DNA from: Candidatus Zixiibacteriota bacterium
GTDB taxonomy: Bacteria; Zixibacteria; MSB-5A5; JAABVY01; JAHJOQ01
Reading direction: 5' to 3'
Length of the DNA: 64,000 bases
NCBI GenBank assembly: GCA_018820315.1
Contig: JAHJOQ010000134.1
Coordinates: 1 to 64,000, forward strand
In this document: piece by piece, positions 16,670 to 24,199 of the stretch
How positions within the stretch are numbered: position 1 is the first letter of the stretch
Layout of the letters: each line of letters begins with the position of its first letter
Position numbers and translations under genes: made by a program
The notes under the pieces: generated by a model
What the model saw: only the letters and a program-made list of their open reading frames with translations
The model's database searches: none
Told to the model about the DNA's origin: nothing

Positions 16670-18124
16670 CTAGTGGAATGTAGCAAGCAGCGGCTGGTCA
16701 AGTGGGAACAATGTACCCGGGAACATGCCTAACGCGAACACCCCCATAACTGCAATGACAAGCGCGACGAAAAGGAAAGCTGGATAGGTCACCGGCCGGT
16801 ATTCGGTTTCCGTATCGATCATGAACATTACAACAACCACTCTGAGATAGTAATACACTGAGATGAGTGTGTTGATCACTGCTATGACTACAAGAGGAAT
16901 GTGTCCTTTTAGGATGGCAGCCTTGAAAATCATGAACTTCGCCGTAAAGCCCGCCGTCGGGGGGATGCCGGCCAACGAGATCAGAAATAGCGCCATCGTT
17001 GCAGCAAGAATGGGATGCCTTCTGCCAAGACCCGTGAAGCTGGTCAGGTCATTGTCCCCATCAGATTTGGACTCAACTATGACAAGCACCATGAAGGCGC
17101 CGATGTTCATAACTGTATAGCAGAGCATATAGAATGCGACCGCAGATACCGCATCGCTGCTGGCGGTTGCGAAGGCAATCAGCATATATCCGGCATGAGC
17201 AATCGATGAGTAAGCGAGCATCCGTTTCACGTTGGTCTGTGAGAGAGCGATCAGATTGCCCGTGAACATCGTCATCACTGAAAGCGACCAGAAAATCGAG
17301 GATATCTCGGTAGCATGCTCGCCAAACGCGAATATGAACACTCTCGCCATGACTGCGATTGCGGCAGCCTTCGGCCCTGCGGACATGAAGGCTGTGATCG
17401 TCGTGGGAGAACCCTCGTAGACGTCCGGCACCCACATATGAAACGGGAATGACGCCAATTTGAACGCCAGTCCGATCAACAGCAAGCCTCCACCGATCAT
17501 CAGGAAGAGTCCTGAGTTTTCGAATGCATAGCTGCCGGAACTGAATGCCTGCGCAATCGATGTGGTTCCGAGCGCCCCATATATGAATGCGATGCCGAAC
17601 ACCAGGAAGCCGGTGGCGAATGCTCCAAGCAGGAAGTACTTGAGAGAGGCTTCATTCGACTTAAGATCATTGCGACGGAATCCGGCAAGGACATACAAAG
17701 CGACAGACATGATCTCAAGCCCGACAAAGAACACTATCAGATCAGCCGCGGACGCCATCATCATCATGCCGAGCGTCGCAAAGAGTATGAGCGCATAATA
17801 TTCGCCTGCTGGGAGATTTCGCAATCTGACGTAATTATCCGACATGAATATTACGAGCAGCGATCCGAGCAGAAAGATCATCTTGAAAAGCGATGAAAAC
17901 AGGTCAATAGTATAGAGCCCGGCGAAAGTGGAAACGTCGCTTCCCCAATTGAACCACACCGCAAGGCATGCCGCCATAATGCCTATCCATGAGATGTGAC
18001 CGGTCAGCCAGCGCTTCTCCCGGGGCATAAATGGCGCAACGAGCATCACCAGCAGGGCAAACCCTCCTATGATCAATTCTGGAGCTATTGCCGCGTAGTC
18101 AATTCGTGGAAAGTCAAGTTCCAT
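16670..18124 (-). CDS. nuoN: NADH-quinone oxidoreductase subunit N, 484 aa
   Basis: Antiporter-like proton-pumping subunit of the complex I membrane arm. About 14 transmembrane segments are seen. The family pattern includes LLIGLAFKLASFPFHMWVPD with the key lysine, and RMLAYSSIAHAGYMLI. It is the last gene of the nuo operon. It is separated from nuoM by a glutaredoxin gene. The length is normal. Confidence 0.96.
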   Translation of the reverse strand: MELDFPRIDYAAIAPELIIGGFALLVMLVAPFMPREKRWLTGHISWIGIMAACLAVWFNWGSDVSTFAGLYTIDLFSSLFKMIFLLGSLLVIFMSDNYVRLRNLPAGEYYALILFATLGMMMMASAADLIVFFVGLEIMSVALYVLAGFRRNDLKSNEASLKYFLLGAFATGFLVFGIAFIYGALGTTSIAQAFSSGSYAFENSGLFLMIGGGLLLIGLAFKLASFPFHMWVPDVYEGSPTTITAFMSAGPKAAAIAVMARVFIFAFGEHATEISSIFWSLSVMTMFTGNLIALSQTNVKRMLAYSSIAHAGYMLIAFATASSDAVSAVAFYMLCYTVMNIGAFMVLVIVESKSDGDNDLTSFTGLGRRHPILAATMALFLISLAGIPPTAGFTAKFMIFKAAILKGHIPLVVIAVINTLISVYYYLRVVVVMFMIDTETEYRPVTYPAFLFVALVIAVMGVFALGMFPGTLFPLDQPLLATFH

Positions 18125-18167
18125 ATTCGCGCCTCAATTCGAGCACACTGCCCGATATTTAGAATCC

Positions 18168-18380
18168 TCAGCCGCCATTAAAGCCGACCTTAACTTCGCC
18201 TGCGGTTACAATTATCGGAACAGTGCGTTGACCATTGGAATGCTTGAGTGCATCGTCAGCATACTTCTTACTGGCCGTAACATCGAACTCGATGTAAGAA
18301 ACACCACGCTTCTTCAAATCTTCCATCGCCGCCGCACAGTAAGGGCATCCCGGTTTTGTATAGATCGTTACTTCTGACAT
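18168..18380 (-). CDS. Glutaredoxin-like protein inside the nuo operon, 70 aa
   Basis: Small thiol-disulfide oxidoreductase of the thioredoxin fold. The active site is CPYC (YTKPGCPYCAAAM), with the cis-proline motif TVP (QRTVPIIV) and the C-terminal GFNGG typical of glutaredoxins and Uxx-star proteins. The start codon directly follows the nuoM stop codon and the gene precedes nuoN by 43 bp, so it is translated from the nuo transcript. A role in redox protection or thiol repair of the complex is inference from position only. Confidence 0.88.
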   Translation of the reverse strand: MSEVTIYTKPGCPYCAAAMEDLKKRGVSYIEFDVTASKKYADDALKHSNGQRTVPIIVTAGEVKVGFNGG

Positions 18381-19946
18381 CTAATCCACCTCTTTCTCAT
18401 TATCCGCCGCATTTCCATCCGAATACTCGACTCCATCCAACAATTGCGGGACCTCTTCGTTTTGCACGTATGAGACCTTCAGAAGCAAAGACCCGATCGA
18501 CTTTTCCATCGGCTTGAAGAATGTGTTCGGATAAATGCCGATCCAGAAGATCAGCACGGTCAACGGCAGAAGGATCAGCTTCTCCCTGAGATTTATGTCT
18601 GTCAGATTACGGTTCTCTTCTCTCGTAATTTCACCGAAAACGACCCGCTGGAGCATCCAGAGCATGTATCCTGCGGCAAGAACGATCCCGATTGCAGCGA
18701 TAACCGCGTAAGCAACATTTGCCTTGAAAGTCCCGAGGAGAATCAGGAATTCGCCGACGAATCCATTTGTGAATGGTAGTCCGATCGAAGACAGCGTCAC
18801 GATGATGAAGAACGTAGTCCACACCGGCATTGAGGTGAAGAGACCGCCAAGATCGGCAATGAGTCTCGTATGCCTCCGCTCATAGATCATGCCTACTATC
18901 AGGAAGAGGGCACCGGTCGAGATGCCGTGATTGATCATCTGTATGATCGAACCTTCCATGCCCTGCATATTCAGGGCAGCCATTCCGAGCATCACGAATC
19001 CGAGATGTGACACGGATGAAAATGCGACAAGCGATTTCACATCCTTCTGTACCATGGCAACGAGAGCGCCGTAAATGATGCCAATGATTGCAAGCACTGA
19101 TATCAGAGGTACGAACTGAACAAACGCCGCCGGGAAAAGCGGTATGCAGAACCTCAGGAAACCGTAGGTTCCCATCTTCAGCAGCACGCCTGCAAGAATA
19201 ACACTTCCCGCCGTCGGCGCTTGCACATGGGCATCCGGAAGCCACGTGTGGAACGGGAACATCGGTACTTTGATCACAAATGCCAGAGCGAAGGCGGCGA
19301 AGAGCCACATTTGTATTGAACTCCCGATTACAAGGTCGCCCATCCGCGTGAGATCGAACGAATAGAATCCGTTTGCATAATAGTGCATCACGAACAGCGC
19401 CACGATTGCAACCAGCATGAGTAACGAGCCGACCAGCGTAAAGAGAACAAACTTAATTGTCGCATATACTTTATTTGCGCCACCCCAGATCCCTATCAGG
19501 AAATACATCGGAATCAGCATCAACTCCCAGAAGACGTAGAACAGAAAGAGATCAAGGGACATGAATACGCCGACCATTCCGACTTCAAGCAGCAGCATAG
19601 ATATCAGGAAGCCTTTGAGCCTGTCCTTGATTGCGTTCCATGATGACCAGATCGAGAGCCACGACAGAAATGTAGTCAGGATGAACAGCCAGATGCTCAG
19701 GCCGTCGATACCGACGTGATAGCTTATGCCCAGAGAACTGATCCAGGGGATATTGACAACGAATTGCATTGCATCTGTCGATGAATCGAATCTGAAATAA
19801 ATATAGAGTGAAACAATAAACGTGATCAGGCTGACTGCAAAGGCGATTCCCTTAAGGGTCGATTCGGCTTTGCGATTCACCAGCAAGAGCAGAAATATGC
19901 CGACAAGTGGCAGCGCAGCAACGATTGTCAAAATATATTGATCCAT
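18381..19946 (-). CDS. nuoM: NADH-quinone oxidoreductase subunit M, 521 aa
   Basis: Antiporter-like proton channel subunit of complex I. Conserved segments are YVFWELMLIPMYFLIGIWGG with the glutamate of TM5, VPMFPFHTWLPDAHVQAPT with its lysine just before, and VAFSSVSHLGFVMLG. The C-terminal tail is hydrophilic and acidic. It starts one base after the end of nuoL. The length is normal. Confidence 0.97.
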   Translation of the reverse strand: MDQYILTIVAALPLVGIFLLLLVNRKAESTLKGIAFAVSLITFIVSLYIYFRFDSSTDAMQFVVNIPWISSLGISYHVGIDGLSIWLFILTTFLSWLSIWSSWNAIKDRLKGFLISMLLLEVGMVGVFMSLDLFLFYVFWELMLIPMYFLIGIWGGANKVYATIKFVLFTLVGSLLMLVAIVALFVMHYYANGFYSFDLTRMGDLVIGSSIQMWLFAAFALAFVIKVPMFPFHTWLPDAHVQAPTAGSVILAGVLLKMGTYGFLRFCIPLFPAAFVQFVPLISVLAIIGIIYGALVAMVQKDVKSLVAFSSVSHLGFVMLGMAALNMQGMEGSIIQMINHGISTGALFLIVGMIYERRHTRLIADLGGLFTSMPVWTTFFIIVTLSSIGLPFTNGFVGEFLILLGTFKANVAYAVIAAIGIVLAAGYMLWMLQRVVFGEITREENRNLTDINLREKLILLPLTVLIFWIGIYPNTFFKPMEKSIGSLLLKVSYVQNEEVPQLLDGVEYSDGNAADNEKEVD

Positions 19947-19947
19947 C

Positions 19948-21879
19948 CTACCTCAACGATATAAAGAACGCCAGCACGATAACCGCTCCACCCAGGAATA
20001 TCAGTGCGTAGTTTCGCAGATAGCCGGTTTGAATAGTCCGGGTAGTGCTCGAGAATGACTTCACCATCGATGCAAGTCCGTTGACGAAGCCGTCGATGAG
20101 CACGATGTCGACTACCTTCCAGAGAAACAGAGAGAGATTCACAATGGGACGGATTACTATGGCGCTGTATATCTCATCAACATAATACTTGTTATATATC
20201 AGCTTGTGCAATCCGGAGAACTTCTTCTGCAGAGACGTTGCCATTTGCGGTTTCTTCAAGTACAACAGATACGCGAAATAGATGGAGACAAGCACAAGCG
20301 CAACGGAGATGGCCATCAATAAGTACTCCGTCGAATGCGCATGATGGGCCGACTCATGAATGAGCTGTTCGCCGCGAGCAAAAACAGGATGCAGGAAGTG
20401 TTCGAAACGATTCCCGCCTCCCAGCGCCGCCGGAATACCTACCCAGCCACCGGCCACAGAGAGCACAGCCAGAGACACCAGTGTGAAGAGCATATTCTTC
20501 GGTGATTCATGAAGATGTTCTGCGGTGCGCTTGTCATACCTCGGTTTGCCATAGAAAGTCAGGAATATCAACCTGAACATGTAGAACGCAGTCAGTCCGG
20601 CCGTGATCACACCCAGTACCCAGAAAAGAACATTTCCATGCCCTGATGAGAACGACTTCCAGAGTATCTCGTCTTTCGAGAAGAATCCCGATAGCCCCGG
20701 TATCCCCGATATCGCAAGGGTGGCAACCAACATGGTCCAGTAAGTAACCTTGATCTTCGACTTCAGTCCACCCATCTTTCTCATGTCCTGCTCATCTGAC
20801 ATAGCGTGTATCACCGATCCGGCTCCGAGGAAGAGCAGCGCCTTGAAGAACGCATGCGTCATAAGATGGAAGATACCGGCAGTGAATGCGGCAACGCCGC
20901 AGGCAAGAAACATATAGCCAAGCTGTGAGATTGTCGAATAGGCCAGCACTCTCTTGATGTCATTCTGTGCAAGTCCCATCGTCGCAGCGAAGAACGCTGT
21001 CACAGCGCCGACCACTGCAACTACCATCAGTGTTGTAGGCGCCAACACGAACAGCACATTGCACCTTGCGACCATATAGACTCCTGCAGTTACCATCGTC
21101 GCCGCGTGAATAAGTGCCGAAACCGGCGTGGGGCCTTCCATGGCGTCCGGCAGCCAGACATGAAGTGGTATCTGAGCTGATTTGCCGGTTGCTCCTACAA
21201 AAAGGAGAAGAGTTATCGTTGTCATGACGGAACTGCCGACCCGATATGAATCTGCAGCTCCCTGGAAAACATCAGTAAAATTCAGTGAGCTAAACGTCCA
21301 GAATATCAGCATAATCCCAATAGCGAAGCCGAAATCACCGATACGATTGACTATGAATGCCTTCTTGCCGGCATCCGCAGCCGACTTTTTCTTGTACCAG
21401 AATCCTATCAGCAGGTACGAGCAGAGTCCCACCGCTTCCCAACCAACATACAGCAGCAGGAAGTTATTCGCCAACACCAGAATCAGCATCGATCCGGTAA
21501 ACAGATTCATGTACGTAAAGAAACGCGAGTATTCCGGATCGTGAGACATGTACCCTATTGAGTACACGTGAATAAGAAACCCGACGCCGGAAACGACGAG
21601 TATCATCACCGCAGACAGCGGATCAAGGAGAAATGCCATATCGACATTGAACGAGCCCGACGGTATCCATGAGAAGAGCGATAGCTCGAATGCCCTGTTT
21701 GCGGGATCGAGTGCAAGCAACTTGGTAAACGCAATTACCGACACGAGAAGAGATATGAATACCGATCCACAGGCAATCAGACTTACCATCTGCCGGGGAA
21801 GTCTCTTGCCAATAAGGCCGTTGATGATGAACCCGATCAGCGGCGCCAGTGGTATTAGCCAGATGTAGTTCAGCATCAA
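19948..21879 (-). CDS. nuoL: NADH-quinone oxidoreductase subunit L, 643 aa
   Basis: Largest antiporter-like subunit of complex I, carrying the long lateral helix at its C-terminus. Visible family motifs are YVGWEAVGLCSYLLIGFWY, QIPLHVWLPDAMEGPTPVSA and VLAYSTISQLGYMFLACG. The C-terminal 150 residues contain the lateral helix and final anchor. Transcribed between nuoK and nuoM. Confidence 0.97.
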   Translation of the reverse strand: MMLNYIWLIPLAPLIGFIINGLIGKRLPRQMVSLIACGSVFISLLVSVIAFTKLLALDPANRAFELSLFSWIPSGSFNVDMAFLLDPLSAVMILVVSGVGFLIHVYSIGYMSHDPEYSRFFTYMNLFTGSMLILVLANNFLLLYVGWEAVGLCSYLLIGFWYKKKSAADAGKKAFIVNRIGDFGFAIGIMLIFWTFSSLNFTDVFQGAADSYRVGSSVMTTITLLLFVGATGKSAQIPLHVWLPDAMEGPTPVSALIHAATMVTAGVYMVARCNVLFVLAPTTLMVVAVVGAVTAFFAATMGLAQNDIKRVLAYSTISQLGYMFLACGVAAFTAGIFHLMTHAFFKALLFLGAGSVIHAMSDEQDMRKMGGLKSKIKVTYWTMLVATLAISGIPGLSGFFSKDEILWKSFSSGHGNVLFWVLGVITAGLTAFYMFRLIFLTFYGKPRYDKRTAEHLHESPKNMLFTLVSLAVLSVAGGWVGIPAALGGGNRFEHFLHPVFARGEQLIHESAHHAHSTEYLLMAISVALVLVSIYFAYLLYLKKPQMATSLQKKFSGLHKLIYNKYYVDEIYSAIVIRPIVNLSLFLWKVVDIVLIDGFVNGLASMVKSFSSTTRTIQTGYLRNYALIFLGGAVIVLAFFISLR

Positions 21880-21888
21880 GCCTCTCCC

Positions 21889-22191
21889 CTACCAGCGCAT
21901 AATATTGAAATCGTCAATGTTAACACTCTCTCTGTTTCTATATACTGCTAAAATGACGGCAAGGCCCACCGCCGCTTCTGCTGCTGCGACAGCGAACACG
22001 ATAAACACAAAGACATGGCCCGATACATCCGCAAGCGATCTCGAGAAGGCGATCAATGCCAGATTCCCGGCATTGAGCATAATCTCGACCGACATGAAGA
22101 TGACTATCAAATTCCTGGAAGTCAGCACGCCGGCAATTCCGATTATGAAGATCACAGCCGACAACAAAAGATAATATTCCAAAGGTACCAT
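21889..22191 (-). CDS. nuoK: NADH-quinone oxidoreductase subunit K, 100 aa
   Basis: Small three-helix membrane subunit of complex I. The helix-2 glutamate is in SVEIMLNAGNLAL, and the helix-3 glutamate is in AAAEAAVGLAVIL. ATG at 22191 (MVPLEYYLLLS) gives 100 residues, the size of the E. coli protein, and starts one base after the nuoJ stop. ATG at 22200 is an alternative, overlapping nuoJ by 8 bp. No strong ribosome-binding site is seen, so coupling to nuoJ is likely. Confidence 0.94.
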   Translation of the reverse strand: MVPLEYYLLLSAVIFIIGIAGVLTSRNLIVIFMSVEIMLNAGNLALIAFSRSLADVSGHVFVFIVFAVAAAEAAVGLAVILAVYRNRESVNIDDFNIMRW

Positions 22192-22192
22192 A

Positions 22193-22699
22193 TCAGTCAT
22201 CCAGTTTTCTTTTTGCCAGCACGACGGCACCGATAATAGCAGCCATCAATAGTATCGATGTCGCTTCAAATGGAAGCAAATACTTGGTGAAGAGCAGTTC
22301 GCCGATGGATTCTACCGATCCAAAGTCTGCGGGGACCGTTGCGGCCTTATCACCCAACCCCGCGCCCTTTGCAGCGGTCAGTATTATCTCTACGCCCAAC
22401 AACCCGGCAAACGTAAATGCGACCCAGCGCTGGGACGAATGCTCATCCGGTCCGAACTCATCCTTGCGCAAATTCAAAAGCATAATGATGAAGAGGAAGA
22501 GAACCAGAATGGCGCCGGCATAGACGATTATCTGCAGAGCCGCCACGAACAGCCCCCCCAATTGCACAAACAATATCGCCTGTGCGACAAAGGCCATCAT
22601 CAGGAATATAACCGCCCTGACCGGGCTCTTCTGTGTGATCACAGCGAGACAGCAGCCCACGGATGTTACACCGGCGATGACAAATATCAACAGTTCCAC
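22193..22699 (-). CDS. nuoJ: NADH-quinone oxidoreductase subunit J, 168 aa
   Basis: Membrane subunit of complex I with five predicted helices. The characteristic TM3 pi-bulge region is QIIVYAGAILVLFLFIIMLL. Ends in KRKLDD. Lies between nuoI and nuoK, almost touching nuoK. Confidence 0.95.
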   Translation of the reverse strand: MELLIFVIAGVTSVGCCLAVITQKSPVRAVIFLMMAFVAQAILFVQLGGLFVAALQIIVYAGAILVLFLFIIMLLNLRKDEFGPDEHSSQRWVAFTFAGLLGVEIILTAAKGAGLGDKAATVPADFGSVESIGELLFTKYLLPFEATSILLMAAIIGAVVLAKRKLDD

Positions 22700-22720
22700 T
22701 CGAGCGGTCCTCTATTATCC

Positions 22721-23203
22721 TTACTTCATGTACTGTCTGCGATTCCTGCGAATGAACTTGACCGGCGATGGTTTCTCACGCGGCCATTTTACAAGCAAAT
22801 AGTCTTTAGTATAAACAAACTTGTCTCTGTCGTCATCCGATATCTCATACTCCTTGCCAAGGAATATGGCTTCTTCCGGACAAGCTTCCTCGCAGAATCC
22901 GCAGAAAATGCAGCGCAGCAGGTTTATCTCGTAGATCTTCGCTCTGCGTTCGCCTTTGTCTGATTCCTCAGGCTCCATGTAAATTGCATCCGCCGGACAT
23001 GCCGCAGCACAGAGGCCACAACAAACACATCGTTCAGTGCCGTCCTCGTACCGCTCAAGGAAGTGCAGGCCGCGATATCGCGGATACATCGGCACTTTCT
23101 GTTTTGGATACTGGAAACTGACCGGCTTCCTAATTGCGTTCTTCAGTGTTGTGAAGAAGCCTATCGGAATCGAAACGAAAACTCTTTTGAGCGCTGCAAA
23201 CAT
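22721..23203 (-). CDS. nuoI: NADH-quinone oxidoreductase subunit I, 160 aa
   Basis: Electron-transfer subunit linking the peripheral arm to the quinone site. It has two complete [4Fe-4S] motifs, CVCCGLCAAACPADAI and CIFCGFCEEACPEEAI (clusters N6a and N6b). The N-terminal amphipathic region sits on the membrane. Position between nuoH and nuoJ is canonical. Confidence 0.97.
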   Translation of the reverse strand: MFAALKRVFVSIPIGFFTTLKNAIRKPVSFQYPKQKVPMYPRYRGLHFLERYEDGTERCVCCGLCAAACPADAIYMEPEESDKGERRAKIYEINLLRCIFCGFCEEACPEEAIFLGKEYEISDDDRDKFVYTKDYLLVKWPREKPSPVKFIRRNRRQYMK

Positions 23204-23214
23204 ATTCTATAGAC

Positions 23215-24198
23215 CTAAAGTTTGAAAAACGCCGTCACTAACACATTGATAACTGCAATCGGTAACAGATACTTCCATCCGAAATTCATGAGTTGATCAT
23301 ATCTGAACCTGGGAAGTGTTCCTCTTGTCCAGATGTAGAATATCATAAACGCCGCGACTTTGAGCATAAACCAGACAATCGGCGGTAGTAACGGTCCCTG
23401 CCATCCTCCAAAGAACAGTGTAGCCGCGATAGCGCCAACTGTAATCATGTTGGCATATTCCCCGACAAAGTACATCCCAAATTTCATAGACGAGTATTCA
23501 GTGTGGTATCCGGCTACCAGTTCACTCTCAGCCTCCGGCAGATCAAACGGTGACCGGTTGGTTTCGGCGACCGCACAGACAAAATAGATCAGGAATGCCG
23601 CGGGATTCTTGAATACGTACCAATCAAGCACTGAACTCTGGCTGTTGACGATATCAACGAGATTCAGCGATCCTGACAAAAGCACCACGACAACTATGGC
23701 GAGTCCCATTCCAATCTCGTAGGAGATCATCTGTGCAGTCGATCTCAGTCCACCCAGAAGTGAGTACTTCGAGTTCGAGGACCAGCCTGCAAGAACAACC
23801 GCGTACACTCCGAGAGAAGTCACTCCAAGTACATATAGAATGCCGATGTTAAGATTGGAGATCACGAGATCGATCTGTCTGCCGAAAAGCGTGATCGAGT
23901 CGCCGAAGGGTACGACCGCGATGCTCAGCGTCGCCGGAATAAATGCCGCCAATGGTGCAATGGCATAGATGAACTTGTCTACATGTTTCGGAGAAATGTC
24001 GTCCTTGAACAGCAGCTTGATCAAATCGGCAACAGGCTGCAACAACCCATGATACCCGGCATTCATGGGACCAAGTCTCGACTGAATGCGCGCCACGACC
24101 TTGCGTTCAAGCCAGGTCATATATGCGCATCCCGTCAGAAGGACCGCAAAGACCACGACCACTTTCACGAACATTATGAGGACGGGCGTCAAATCCAT
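23215..24198 (-). CDS. nuoH: NADH-quinone oxidoreductase subunit H, 327 aa
   Basis: Membrane subunit forming part of the quinone chamber. Typical segments are LERKVVARIQSRLGPMNAGY, the acidic loop AETNRSPFDLPEAESELVAG with VEYS-like YHTEYSS, and RGTLPRFRYDQLM near the C-terminus. The length is normal. It begins one base after the end of nuoG. Confidence 0.97.
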   Translation of the reverse strand: MDLTPVLIMFVKVVVVFAVLLTGCAYMTWLERKVVARIQSRLGPMNAGYHGLLQPVADLIKLLFKDDISPKHVDKFIYAIAPLAAFIPATLSIAVVPFGDSITLFGRQIDLVISNLNIGILYVLGVTSLGVYAVVLAGWSSNSKYSLLGGLRSTAQMISYEIGMGLAIVVVVLLSGSLNLVDIVNSQSSVLDWYVFKNPAAFLIYFVCAVAETNRSPFDLPEAESELVAGYHTEYSSMKFGMYFVGEYANMITVGAIAATLFFGGWQGPLLPPIVWFMLKVAAFMIFYIWTRGTLPRFRYDQLMNFGWKYLLPIAVINVLVTAFFKL

Positions 24199-24199
24199 T

